Of a DNA stretch of 64,000 bases, positions 1 to 7,925 are shown piece after piece. Each line of letters opens with the position of its first letter. Positions within the stretch are counted from its first letter, which is position 1. The position numbers and the translations under genes are program-made. The notes beneath the pieces were generated by a model. It made no database searches. It worked only from the letters and a program-made list of their open reading frames with translations, and had not been told where the DNA came from. Source of the stretch: Bradyrhizobium diazoefficiens (lineage in GTDB: Bacteria; Pseudomonadota; Alphaproteobacteria; Rhizobiales; Xanthobacteraceae); the NCBI RefSeq assembly GCF_018129965.1, contig NZ_JAFCKW010000017.1:59387-123386 (forward strand). The letters run 5' to 3'.

Positions 1-185
1 AGAAACAGCGCATTGGCGACGATCGCAGCGATCGCGGCGACGGCGACGAGGCCGGCCAGCGTGTCCTTCGGACTGTGCAGCAGCACGCGCATCACGAGAT
101 TGCGCTCGGTCTCGATGTCGATGGCCGCGGCCCTGGCGCCACGACGGCGCGGAGCGGCTTGGTCCTTGGCAGACTTCTTAGGCAC
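1..185 (-). CDS. Partial membrane protein, N-terminal 61 residues (unidentified)
   Basis: The gene runs off the left edge of the window, so only its first 61 codons are visible. It begins with GTG at 185, overlapping the stop of the upstream histidine kinase by 8 bases, which suggests translational coupling. The visible part is a basic N-terminus (MPKKSAKDQAAPRRRGARAA), a short acidic stretch, and the start of an Ala/Val-rich hydrophobic segment (from about residue 42) that looks like a transmembrane helix. That is a cytosolic tail followed by a membrane anchor. A peptidoglycan-binding membrane protein is a possible identity from memory of rhizobial gene order, but nothing visible proves it. 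Confidence 0.6.
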   Translation of the reverse strand, partial: MPKKSAKDQAAPRRRGARAAAIDIETERNLVMRVLLHSPKDTLAGLVAVAAIAAIVANALF

Positions 186-2067
186 TTTTCTTCACCAGAG
201 CGAGTTGGTCTTTGAGGTCTTCATGAGCTTCCTGGCGCAGCGCCGGCGTCAGGGTCGCAATCCTGGTCTCGGACGCCCTGCCCTGCGCGGGCCTTGCCTG
301 CGGCGGCGTGTAGACGAGCGGCAGCTTGACGGTGACGACCGTCCCTTCGCCGAGCCTGCTTTGTACTTCCAATTCGCCGAGATGCAACGCCACGAGACTC
401 TTCACGATGGAAAGTCCAAGTCCGGTTCCTTCGTGACGGCGCTCATAGGTCTTGCCGGCCTGGAAGAACGGCGAGCCGACGCGCTTGAGATCGTCGGGCG
501 CGATGCCGACGCCGTTGTCGCTGATGCGCAGCGTCAGCTGCGAACCGGACACCGCGGCAACGACGGAGACCTGACCGCCGCGCTCGGTGAACTTGATGGC
601 GTTGGCCACGAGATTGAGCACGATCTGCTTGAAGGCGCGCGGATCCCCGGTCATGACCGGCATGTCCTGCGGCGCGTCGGTGACGAGGTCGATGCCGTTT
701 TCCCGCGCCTTCAGCGACAACAGATTGCAGCAATGAATCAGCGAGGCACGCGGCGCGAACGGCTCGGACGCAATCTCGAAATTGCCCGATTCCATCTTGG
801 ACATGTCGAGAATGCCGTTGACCACCGACAGCAGATGCTGGCCGGAATCGTTGATGAGCTGGGCATATTCCTTGCGCTGGGCCGCACTCAGCATCAAGGC
901 CTGTTCCTGCGCGATCATCTCGGAGAAACCGATGATGGCGTTGAGCGGCGTGCGCAGCTCATGACTCATCGTGGCGAGGAAGCGGGTCTTGGCGGCATCG
1001 GCCGCTTCCGCGGCGCTGCGCGCCTCATCGAGCGCCTGCTCGGAATGCTTGCGATCGGTGACGTCGCGCATCACGCCGACGACCTCGGCCTCCTGCGCGG
1101 AATCACCGCCGGTGTCCTGATCGAGCGGACGGCAGCGCATCTCGACCCAGATGAAGTCGACCTGATAGTTTCCTTGGCCGCGCTCGGAGCCACAAGGCTC
1201 CCGCCGCAACCGGAACTCGACGCTGCGCACGTTGCCGCGCGCGGCATCCGACAGGGCGGTGAGATAGGCGGGGCGATCGGCGACATGGACGCGGTCGAAC
1301 AGGCCGTGGCCGAGCAATTGCGCGACGGGCACGCCGATCATGGCCTCCACCGCCGGCGAGATGAACTGCACCGCGCCGTTGCGCCGATGCCGGGAAATGA
1401 CGTCGCTCATGTTGCGCGCCAGCAGGCGATAACGCTCCTCCTCACGCGATAGCAGCGTAACGCTGGTGCGCGTGAGCGATTCCGCACCGAAGGCAAGACC
1501 CGCTGCATAGAGCGTCGCGGAGGCGACGCCGAGCGCCATCAGCACGCCGCGTTCCGCCGCGCCTGGGTCGGCATGCGGCAGCCAGCCGAACTGGCCGACG
1601 AGGATCAGGATCCCGACGCAGGACAATGCGAGCAGCGACGCAAAGGCCGCGACGCGGCGCGAGGCCGAGAGCGCGGCCTCGAGGGGAACCACGACCAGCC
1701 AGACCGCGGCGAAGGATTCGATGCCGCCGGTGGTGGCCGCAATCGCCATGATCAGCCCGGCCAGCGCCAGCGACGACAGCACATGCGCGCCTTCATAGCG
1801 GCCGGTGCGCGACAGGAACCATGACAGCATGATCGGCGCGATCAGCCATGCGAAGGCGGCGACCTCGATCGCGTTCGGCGCGCCGCGCATGGCCAGATAA
1901 ACGGGAAATGCGGCAAAGGCGGCCAGGCTTCCCAGAAGCCGCGGCGCCATGAAGGCACGATGGCGCGCTCGCGTCAGCGCGTCGTAGCGCGCGGAGGGAT
2001 GCAGCAGCGCATCGAGACAATCGCGGATGATACTCAAAACTGTCACGGGTCTCGCGCTTCGGCTCAC
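178..2067 (-). CDS. Membrane-bound PAS sensor histidine kinase
   Basis: This 629-residue hybrid-free sensor kinase has a hydrophobic N-terminal half (about residues 40-200, five or six membrane helices), a PAS domain (about 208-340), a HisKA dimerisation domain with phosphoacceptor H369 in MSHELRTPLNAIIGFSEMI, and a C-terminal ATPase domain with N box (NLVANAIKF), G1 (DNGVGIAPDD) and G2 (GTGLGLSIVKS) motifs. The architecture resembles the DivJ/PleC/PdhS-type kinases of alphaproteobacteria that control cell-cycle or developmental regulators, but no partner response regulator lies nearby and the ligand is unknown. It is the first gene of a short minus-strand unit with the truncated gene at the left edge. 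The start at 2067 precedes a basic N-terminus with no better alternative. Confidence 0.93.
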   Translation of the reverse strand: MSRSARPVTVLSIIRDCLDALLHPSARYDALTRARHRAFMAPRLLGSLAAFAAFPVYLAMRGAPNAIEVAAFAWLIAPIMLSWFLSRTGRYEGAHVLSSLALAGLIMAIAATTGGIESFAAVWLVVVPLEAALSASRRVAAFASLLALSCVGILILVGQFGWLPHADPGAAERGVLMALGVASATLYAAGLAFGAESLTRTSVTLLSREEERYRLLARNMSDVISRHRRNGAVQFISPAVEAMIGVPVAQLLGHGLFDRVHVADRPAYLTALSDAARGNVRSVEFRLRREPCGSERGQGNYQVDFIWVEMRCRPLDQDTGGDSAQEAEVVGVMRDVTDRKHSEQALDEARSAAEAADAAKTRFLATMSHELRTPLNAIIGFSEMIAQEQALMLSAAQRKEYAQLINDSGQHLLSVVNGILDMSKMESGNFEIASEPFAPRASLIHCCNLLSLKARENGIDLVTDAPQDMPVMTGDPRAFKQIVLNLVANAIKFTERGGQVSVVAAVSGSQLTLRISDNGVGIAPDDLKRVGSPFFQAGKTYERRHEGTGLGLSIVKSLVALHLGELEVQSRLGEGTVVTVKLPLVYTPPQARPAQGRASETRIATLTPALRQEAHEDLKDQLALVKKSA

Positions 2068-2445
2068 TCGTCGAGAAGACGCGCCGGAACGCCTCCTTAT
2101 CGTTGAGCCACCGTGTCAGAGCGACCTTAAACGAGTGCTAAGGCGATGCCGCTCGCCGCCGGTCACCGTGTCATCCCGAAGAATTTTAGGCGATTTGACC
2201 GCGTCATCATCGGGGATGGTGAACACAGGGTTTCGATCACCCCCGCATGGTTTCGAATTGGTGGACGCCGCATCACGGCCATGGGCGTCAATCGAAAATT
2301 TACGAGACCGGCATTTGCGAAGATTCTTGCGTAAATTTTCCACGAATTAAGCGGAAGGCAATCACTTGCGATTTATCGAGAGTTGCTAGGTCCGATGCGC
2401 TCTGCGGACATCGCCGCGGCGGGATCTAACATACAGGTCGACAAG
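2068..2445. other. Divergent intergenic region, no gene seen
   Basis: These 378 bases lie between the histidine kinase (minus) and the DUF5330 gene (plus). Positions 2160-2390 are richer in A/T than the genes around them, which fits promoter DNA for both directions. Short open frames of 62-107 codons exist on both strands but lack ribosome binding sites and recognisable protein features. No terminator or repeat is visible. Confidence 0.5.
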
Positions 2446-2862
2446 ATGCGCTTTCTGCTCCGCATCACATTCTGGCTCGGGCTGGTGCTGGTGCTCCTGC
2501 CGCGGGACAAGACAGCCGAATCGGAGAAGCTGCCGCAGATCGGTGCTGCCGACGCGGTGCAGGCTGCGACCGCGGCCGTCTCCGACATGACCCAGTTCTG
2601 CAAGCGGCAGCCGGCGGCCTGCGAGGTCGGCGGACAGGCCGCGACCATCATCGGCCAGCGGGCGCAGGACGGCGCCAAGAAGATCTACCAGATCATCAAC
2701 GACAAGAAAGAGCAGCTCGAGAAGACCGACAAGAAGGCGCCCGACCACACCGGCTCGATCGCGATCGCCGGCGCAGACGATGCCGCATCGAGCGAGACGC
2801 CGCACGAGACCCTGACCCCCGATGACCTCGCGCTGGAATGGCGCGGGCCCCCCGCGAATTAG
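2446..2862 (+). CDS. DUF5330 domain-containing protein
   Basis: This small protein (138 residues) opens with an uncleaved-looking hydrophobic segment (MRFLLRITFWLGLVLVLLP), so it is probably anchored in the inner membrane or exported. The rest is hydrophilic: an Ala-rich segment, two cysteines in a C-x6-C spacing (FCKRQPAACE), a helical charged stretch (KIYQIINDKKEQLEKTDKK) and a Pro/Thr-rich tail. It matches the DUF5330 family known mainly from Rhizobiales, whose function is not established. ATG 2446 is chosen because it begins directly at the hydrophobic segment; an upstream in-frame start at 2383 would add 21 unlikely residues. SufE begins 68 bases downstream on the same strand. Confidence 0.8.
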   Translation: MRFLLRITFWLGLVLVLLPRDKTAESEKLPQIGAADAVQAATAAVSDMTQFCKRQPAACEVGGQAATIIGQRAQDGAKKIYQIINDKKEQLEKTDKKAPDHTGSIAIAGADDAASSETPHETLTPDDLALEWRGPPAN

Positions 2863-2930
2863 GCCTCAAACCCTATCGATTTCGCGGCTTCTCGTCCCTA
2901 TATTGGCCTGAAAGGGATTTTTGGGCCAGC

Positions 2931-3359
2931 ATGACGACGATCGACGAAATCAGGGACAATTTCGAAATTCTGGACGAGTGGGACGACCGCTACCGGTACG
3001 TCATCGAGCTGGGCCGAACCCTGGAACCGATGCCGGAGGCGGAGCACTCCGCCGCCAACAAGGTCAATGGCTGCGTCAGCCAGGTCTGGCTGCAGAAGCT
3101 GGTCGATCGCAGCAACGGCGCACCGATCCTGAAATATCGCGGCGACAGCGACGCCCATATCGTGCGCGGCCTGGTCGCGATCGTGCTCTCGCTCTATTCA
3201 GGCCGCACACCGCAGGAAATTCTGGCGACCGATGCGATCGCGGTGTTCGACGAGTTCGGCTTTCGCGATCATCTGACGCCGCAGCGCTCCAACGGCCTGC
3301 GCTCGATGGTCGAGCGCATCAAGACCGACGCGAAAGAGGCGCTCGCGGAAACGTCCTGA
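2931..3359 (+). CDS. sufE: SufE family cysteine desulfuration protein
   Basis: SufE takes persulfide sulfur from the cysteine desulfurase SufS and passes it to the SufBCD scaffold for Fe-S cluster assembly in the cytoplasm. The 142-residue length fits the family. The signature is clear: an N-terminal helix (IDEIRDNFEILDEWDDRY), the segment NKVNGCVSQVWL with the sulfur-accepting cysteine at residue 48, and the conserved sequence RGLVAIVLSLYSGRTPQEI. ATG 2931 is chosen over longer in-frame starts because it begins at the conserved N-terminus. No other suf gene lies in the window, so it is encoded apart from the main suf cluster. Confidence 0.93.
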   Translation: MTTIDEIRDNFEILDEWDDRYRYVIELGRTLEPMPEAEHSAANKVNGCVSQVWLQKLVDRSNGAPILKYRGDSDAHIVRGLVAIVLSLYSGRTPQEILATDAIAVFDEFGFRDHLTPQRSNGLRSMVERIKTDAKEALAETS

Positions 3360-3385
3360 GACACTCCGCAGCTTGGTCGTTTCGC

Positions 3386-3472
3386 AGGGTGGGCAAAGCG
3401 AAGCGTGCCCACCATTGGCGGTGCCATCGACGAGAGATGGTGGGCACGGCGCTTCGCGCCTTTGCCCACCTC
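3386..3472. repeat. Palindromic intergenic repeat, family A copy 1
   Basis: Two arms, GGTGGGCAAAGCGAAGCG and its near-complement ending CGCCTTTGCCCACC, flank a centre containing the inner inverted pair GTGCCCACC / GGTGGGCAC. The unit can fold into a long imperfect hairpin. Related copies lie near 7822, 23946 and 49436, always between genes. Here it lies between the convergent ends of sufE and mucR. Confidence 0.85.
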
Positions 3473-3482
3473 ACGAGATCCG

Positions 3483-3899
3483 CTACTTCCGTTTCCGCTG
3501 TTGCTGTCCGAGGCCCATCTGCTTGGCGAGGCGCGAGCGCGCCACCGCGTAGTTCGGCGCGACCATGGGATAGTCGGCCGGCAGGCCCCATTTTTCGCGA
3601 TATTGCTCCGGCGTCATGCCGTACTGGGTCCGCAGATGGCGCTTGAGCGACTTGAAACGCTTGCCGTCCTCCAGGCACACCAGATAGTCCGGCGCGATCG
3701 ACTTCTTCAGCGAGACCGCGGGCTTTGCCGGCTCGAGCGCCACAGCTTCGGCCCGCCCTGTCGACACCCGCACCAGGGCGCCATGCACCTGGCTGATCAG
3801 GTTCGGGATCTCGGCGGCCGGGGTCGGGTTGTTGCCGACATAGGCCGAGACGATGCTCGCGGTCAGCTCTATGAAGTTCTTAGCCCCGGCATCCGACAT
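3483..3899 (-). CDS. mucR: MucR/Ros family transcriptional regulator
   Basis: MucR/Ros proteins are small DNA-binding regulators that control exopolysaccharide, motility and cell-cycle genes in Rhizobiales. This 138-residue member has the conserved N-terminal oligomerisation segment (ELTASIVSAYVGNNPTPAAEIPNLI) and the C-terminal zinc-finger-like DNA-binding domain DYLVCLEDGKRFKSLKRHL followed by YGMTPEQYREKWGLP. The metal-ligand positions read C75, D78 and H88, with Q/Y where Ros has its last histidine, so the set is incomplete compared with Ros; such variation is known in the family. The C-terminus is basic (QQQRKRK). It is transcribed alone, convergent with sufE, and several paralogues are usual in these genomes. 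Confidence 0.95.
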   Translation of the reverse strand: MSDAGAKNFIELTASIVSAYVGNNPTPAAEIPNLISQVHGALVRVSTGRAEAVALEPAKPAVSLKKSIAPDYLVCLEDGKRFKSLKRHLRTQYGMTPEQYREKWGLPADYPMVAPNYAVARSRLAKQMGLGQQQRKRK

Positions 3900-4054
3900 G
3901 GGCCCGACCTTTCCTCAAATCCTGCGTCTCATTGGAGAGACGCCGCCAGTGTATTTGGTGTCAACACGTCGTTCGGCTGAAATAAGACGACTGACGCATC
4001 TGAGCTGACGAGCGACCTGGTGACAAGAACGGGCACGCTTTGCGCGCGCAGACG

Positions 4055-4852
4055 TCAGCCACCGCGCTGGTCGAGATGAGCGCGCAGTTCGTCGATAGAG
4101 GCGAAACGCATCATGCCCTCCGGCATCTGCGCTTCGATCGATCCGTCGGAATAGAGCGAATACGCCATGCCGTCGACGATGCCGGATTTGAGCACTGTCA
4201 CCGGCGGCTCGATCGCCGGCTCGGGTGCGGGCGGCGGAGCAGCTTCGGTAAAGGTCGAGGGGGAGCGCGGCGGCGGGCGGCGCGACGCCGGCGGCGGCTC
4301 CGGCGGACGCATCCGCTCCGGTTTCGGCCAGGCATCGTCAAAGCTGGCGGGCGAAACGTCGAGGCCGGCCGGTGCCGCGGGTTCTTCATGAGGCGGCGGC
4401 GCGCCATCGGTCGCCTTCGACTCCGCGCGCTCGCGCTCCTTGCGCGAGGTCGAAGCGAACATCAGGTTGCGGCGGCGCGGCGGTTCCGGGGCAGCCGGGG
4501 GCGGCGGCGCCTCCGGCTCGGGCGGCGCCTCGGCGCGCGGACGCTCGCGCGCGGCGGCTTCGTTCTGCCAGGGCGGCGCCTCCGGCGCACCAGGCATCGC
4601 AAGGCCGGGCAGCACGGGCCTGACCCGCACCTCCGACGGCGCGGCGGTTCCGGCCAGCCGGCGGGCGATATCCTTCAGCTCCATCAGCACGATGTAGAGG
4701 CCGCCCAGTAACATTCCGGAGCAGACGCCGATGGTACCGGAGATTATGAGGGTGCTGCCGAGACTGAAATCCCTGACCGTGTAGCCGAACAGGATCGCAA
4801 GGAGGCCCGCCACAACGGCGAAAATCCCAGCGATCAACAATGCCAAGGTCAT
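4055..4852 (-). CDS. Hypothetical two-helix membrane protein with Pro/Ala/Glu-rich cytosolic region
   Basis: I do not recognise this 265-residue protein. Two transmembrane helices at the N-terminus (about residues 1-22 and 30-57) are followed by a long low-complexity region rich in Pro, Ala, Glu and Arg (about 75-220). A short ordered-looking C-terminus contains SGIVDGMAYSLYSDGSIEAQ and ends LRAHLDQRGG. The C-terminal motif resembles a small conserved tail that may be the functional part, with the middle as a flexible linker. ATG 4852 has a ribosome binding site (GGGGGTGAG) just upstream and starts right at the first helix; a longer frame to 4981 adds a non-hydrophobic extension in A/T-rich intergenic DNA. 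Confidence 0.75.
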   Translation of the reverse strand: MTLALLIAGIFAVVAGLLAILFGYTVRDFSLGSTLIISGTIGVCSGMLLGGLYIVLMELKDIARRLAGTAAPSEVRVRPVLPGLAMPGAPEAPPWQNEAAARERPRAEAPPEPEAPPPPAAPEPPRRRNLMFASTSRKERERAESKATDGAPPPHEEPAAPAGLDVSPASFDDAWPKPERMRPPEPPPASRRPPPRSPSTFTEAAPPPAPEPAIEPPVTVLKSGIVDGMAYSLYSDGSIEAQMPEGMMRFASIDELRAHLDQRGG

Positions 4853-5163
4853 CGAACTCACCCCCGGCCGCGCATCCACACGCGACACCCGTTCCGCCAC
4901 GATACCGTCATACTGTGTTCCCCGCCAACGACGAATTGAAAGTTGCGTTCCTAAAGGGAAGGAAATCAGGGACTTATTCACATTCCCTTCAGCTACGGCT
5001 GGCTACTGGAGTGTACTCCGGGTTGCAAGGATTTGCTGCGTCGCATCAGGAATTTAGCCATAATGACCAATTACTTGGTAATGGAACTGCGCTATAGGGA
5101 ATCCGGGGAAATGGCCCATGCGCACCAGCGGGGCCAAGAGGGGATTCCGGGTCACCAATAGCC
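4853..5163. other. Divergent A/T-rich promoter region
   Basis: These 311 bases separate the minus-strand membrane protein from the glycosyltransferase. Positions 4915-5100 are clearly lower in GC than the flanking genes. I see no convincing gene. The inverted repeat at 5066-5079 is the only structured element. Confidence 0.5.
5066..5079. promoter_or_regulatory. Inverted repeat, possible operator (ACCAA-N4-TTGGT)
   Basis: A perfect 5+5 inverted repeat with a 4-base spacer overlaps a second one (ATTAC-N3-GTAAT, 5070-5082). It lies about 85 bases upstream of the glycosyltransferase start, in A/T-rich DNA, where an operator would be expected. No known regulator is matched. Confidence 0.3.
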
Positions 5164-6813
5164 ATGACATCCATCACGACTTCGGCGATCGACACGCCTC
5201 AACGGCGCTCGGTTGAACGGACTTGCGGCGATCTTGCCATGCTGGTGCTGGCTGCGGTCGCCGTCATCGCAGGCCTGACCTTCCGCGACTACGGGCTCGG
5301 ATGGGACGATTACACCCACGCTGAATACGCGGACCTGCTGCTGCGCATGTACGGTTCCGGCTTCCGGGACACTGCAGCACTCTCCTTCGCCAACCTCTAC
5401 ATGTATGGCGGCGGCTTCGACATGGTCGCAGCGTTGCTGCACAAGGTCATTCCGCTCGAACTGTTCGAGACGCGCCGTCTGCTCGGCGCGATCGTCGGCG
5501 TGATCGGACTTGCGGTGACCTGGCGGCTCGGCCGCCGCGTCGGCGGACCGCTGGCCGGACTCGCAGCGCTGCTCTTGCTTGCGCTCTGTCCGATCTTCTA
5601 CGGCCACATGTTCATGAACCCGAAGGATGCGCCCTTCGCGGTGGCCATGATCATCCTGATGCTCGGCCTCGTCCGGCTCGCCGAGGAATATCCAAACCCC
5701 TCGCCGCGCACGATCCTGATCGTCGGCCTGGGCGCGGGCCTGTCGATCGGCTGCCGCATCCTCGGCGGGCTTGCGCTGGTCTACGCCATGATCGGCTTCC
5801 TACCGCTGTTGCTGGGAGAAGCGCGCACCGAAGGCGTCCGCGAGGCGGCCCGCCGCTTCGCCCATGTCGTCTGGGCGCTGCTGCCCGGCCTCGTGTTCGG
5901 CTACCTCGTGATGGGCCTGATCTGGCCATGGTCGATCATCGAGCCCGGCAATCCCTTCGAGGCACTGACCTACTTCTCGCACTTCTTCGAGAAGCCCTGG
6001 AAGGAGATGTTCGACGGCGCGATCGTGTCCGTGCCCGACATGCCCTGGTCCTATCTGCCGACGCTGTTCGCACTGCAATTGCCCGAGGTGTTGCTGGTGC
6101 TGATGGGCGGCGCCGTGTTCAGCACCTTCGCCATGCTGCCGCGCAGCGAGGTTCCCGCACGCCGCAAGACCATCCTGTTGATGCTGACGCTCGCCGCCAC
6201 GCTGCCGCTGGCGATCGCGATGGTGAAGCGGCCGGCGCTGTACAACGGCATCCGCCATTTCGTGTTCGTGATCCCGCCGATGGCGGTGCTCGGCGGCATC
6301 GCCTTCGCCTGGACCATGGAGCGCCTGCGCACCAACCACCGCACCTGGCAGCCGGTCGTGCTTGCGACCTTCTGCTTTGGCCTTGCGCTGTCGCTCGCCG
6401 AGATGATCCGGCTGCACCCCTACCAGTACACCCACTTCAACCACATCGCCGGCACCGTGCGCGGCGCCGACGACCGCTTCATGCTGGACTATTGGGGGCT
6501 CGCCCTGAAGCAGGCCTCGGACGGGTTGCGCGAGCAGCTCGTCGAGCGCCAGGAAGTGCCGCCGCGCAATCGCAAATGGAAGGTCGCGGTGTGCGGCCCG
6601 CAGCGTCCGGCCCAGGTCGCGCTCGGACCCGATTTCACCATCGGCTGGGATTCCAACGCGGCCGATTTCGCCATGACGCTCGGCGAGTTCTACTGCAAGG
6701 GCCTCACCGCGCCGGTCATGGTCGAGATCAAGCGGGACGACGTGGTGTTCGCCCGGGTCTACGACATCCGCGGCAGCAGCATTTCCAGCCTGCTCTCGAT
6801 CCCGGCGCCGTAG
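5164..6813 (+). CDS. Glycosyltransferase family 39-like membrane protein
   Basis: This 549-residue polytopic protein has about ten or eleven hydrophobic helices. After the first helix comes FRDYGLGWDDYTHAEYADL, an acidic motif in the first periplasmic loop at the place where GT39/ArnT-type enzymes carry their catalytic aspartate. Such enzymes use lipid-linked sugars (polyprenyl phosphate donors) to glycosylate lipids or proteins on the periplasmic side. The C-terminal 110 residues form a soluble domain (residues about 440-549) with a conserved HPYQYTHFNHIAG segment at its start. Neighbours give no pathway. ATG 5164 is the first start and is followed by a hydrophilic 25-residue tail before the first helix. 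The substrate is unknown. Confidence 0.85.
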   Translation: MTSITTSAIDTPQRRSVERTCGDLAMLVLAAVAVIAGLTFRDYGLGWDDYTHAEYADLLLRMYGSGFRDTAALSFANLYMYGGGFDMVAALLHKVIPLELFETRRLLGAIVGVIGLAVTWRLGRRVGGPLAGLAALLLLALCPIFYGHMFMNPKDAPFAVAMIILMLGLVRLAEEYPNPSPRTILIVGLGAGLSIGCRILGGLALVYAMIGFLPLLLGEARTEGVREAARRFAHVVWALLPGLVFGYLVMGLIWPWSIIEPGNPFEALTYFSHFFEKPWKEMFDGAIVSVPDMPWSYLPTLFALQLPEVLLVLMGGAVFSTFAMLPRSEVPARRKTILLMLTLAATLPLAIAMVKRPALYNGIRHFVFVIPPMAVLGGIAFAWTMERLRTNHRTWQPVVLATFCFGLALSLAEMIRLHPYQYTHFNHIAGTVRGADDRFMLDYWGLALKQASDGLREQLVERQEVPPRNRKWKVAVCGPQRPAQVALGPDFTIGWDSNAADFAMTLGEFYCKGLTAPVMVEIKRDDVVFARVYDIRGSSISSLLSIPAP

Positions 6814-6940
6814 GATTATTCTCCGGACCCGCTGGCACCATGCGGGCTACGCTGAACTGCCGCGCTTTCCCCGCCTTGCCGCCGGCCGCCCCCGAGACTA
6901 GGCTCTCGCTCCGCAACAACTGGGTTCGGAGAGATCAGCC

Positions 6941-7720
6941 ATGTCACCAATAGAAGCACGCCTGAGGGAAGTGCCCTCCAACATGACGGAGGCCGAGTGG
7001 CAGCAACGGGTCGATCTCGCCGCCTGCTACCGCCTCGTCTCGCTCTACGGCTGGGACGACCTCGTCGACACCCACATCTCCGCCCGCGTGCCTGGCCCCG
7101 ATCATCACTTCCTCATCAACCCCTACGGGCTGATGTTCGACGAGATCACGGCCTCCAGCCTGGTCAAGGTCGATCTGCACGGCAACCAGCTCACCGAGAG
7201 CGAGTACAGCATCAACCCCGCCGGCTTCACCATCCATTCGGCGATCCACGAGGTGCGTGAAGACGCCATCTGCGTGCTGCATCTCCACACCCTCGACGGC
7301 ACCGCCGTGTCGAGCAGCGCCGAAGGCCTGCTGCCGCTGAACCAGACCGCCCAGCTCGTCACCCACGACCTCGCCTATCACGACTATGAAGGCATCGCGC
7401 TGGATCACGACGAACGGCCGCGGCTGCAGAAGGACCTCGGCAACCACAACCACATGCTGCTGCGCAATCACGGTACGCTGACGGTCGGCCGCTCGGTCGC
7501 CTCCGCCTTCGAGCGCATGTACCACCTCGAGCGCGCCTGCTCGATGCAGGTCCGCACCCGCGCGCTCGGCACGCCAGTCTACCCGGTCGAGGAGATCGCG
7601 ATCGAGAAGAACACCGAGCTGCTCGCCAATCGCGATCGCGCCGAGCTGCGCGCCACGAAGCTGGTGTGGCCGCCGCTGCTGCGCAAGCTCGACCGCGAGC
7701 TGCCGGGCTATCGCTCTTGA
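6941..7720 (+). CDS. Class II aldolase/adducin family protein
   Basis: This 259-residue protein belongs to the zinc-dependent class II aldolase/adducin fold. Visible motifs are YGWDDLVDTHISARVPG near the N-terminus, INPYGLMFDEITASSLVKVD, the metal-ligand pair in VLHLHTLDGTAVS, and NHNHMLLRNHGTLTVG with the later ligand histidine. In rhizobia these paralogues are often of unknown substrate; they may act on small sugar phosphates or hydroxyacids, but the substrate cannot be read from sequence. It stands alone and is followed by a strong terminator. The start at 6941 fits family N-termini. Confidence 0.9.
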   Translation: MSPIEARLREVPSNMTEAEWQQRVDLAACYRLVSLYGWDDLVDTHISARVPGPDHHFLINPYGLMFDEITASSLVKVDLHGNQLTESEYSINPAGFTIHSAIHEVREDAICVLHLHTLDGTAVSSSAEGLLPLNQTAQLVTHDLAYHDYEGIALDHDERPRLQKDLGNHNHMLLRNHGTLTVGRSVASAFERMYHLERACSMQVRTRALGTPVYPVEEIAIEKNTELLANRDRAELRATKLVWPPLLRKLDRELPGYRS

Positions 7721-7778
7721 GATTTACTGGATTTGGTGTAGAGTAGCTGTCAACTAACCTCTACGCCTTTTGGAATGA

Positions 7779-7806
7779 AACGCCGCCCAATTCCGGGCGG
7801 CGTTTT
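7779..7806 (+). terminator. Rho-independent terminator after the class II aldolase gene
   Basis: A perfect 10-bp stem (AACGCCGCCC / GGGCGGCGTT) with a 6-base loop is followed by T residues. It lies about 60 bases after the aldolase stop codon. The A-run before the stem could also let it work on the opposite strand. Confidence 0.85.
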
Positions 7807-7821
7807 GGTTTGAAGCTTCAT

Positions 7822-7906
7822 AGGGTGGGCAAAGGCGCACCGCGCCGTGCCCACTATCTTGCTGCGCGTCCCGGGAATGGTGGGCACGCTACGCTTCGCC
7901 CAGCCT
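7822..7906. repeat. Palindromic intergenic repeat, family A copy 2
   Basis: The arms GGGTGGGCAAAGGCG and CGCTTCGCCCAGCC and the inner pair GTGCCCAC / GTGGGCAC match family A copy 1 with some changes. It lies between the convergent aldolase and dipeptidase genes. Confidence 0.8.
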
Positions 7907-7925
7907 TCGGCACTACGGCCGTGAC

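Noticed and set aside
13..1452. 479-codon open frame on the plus strand opposite the histidine kinase
   Set aside because: It lies wholly antisense to a gene with clear kinase motifs, and its translation is rich in Arg, His and Asp without hydrophobic order, as expected from GC-rich codon bias.
2116..2343. 75-codon minus-strand open frame in the kinase/DUF5330 intergenic region
   Set aside because: There is no ribosome binding site, it ends in promoter-like A/T-rich DNA and no protein features are visible.
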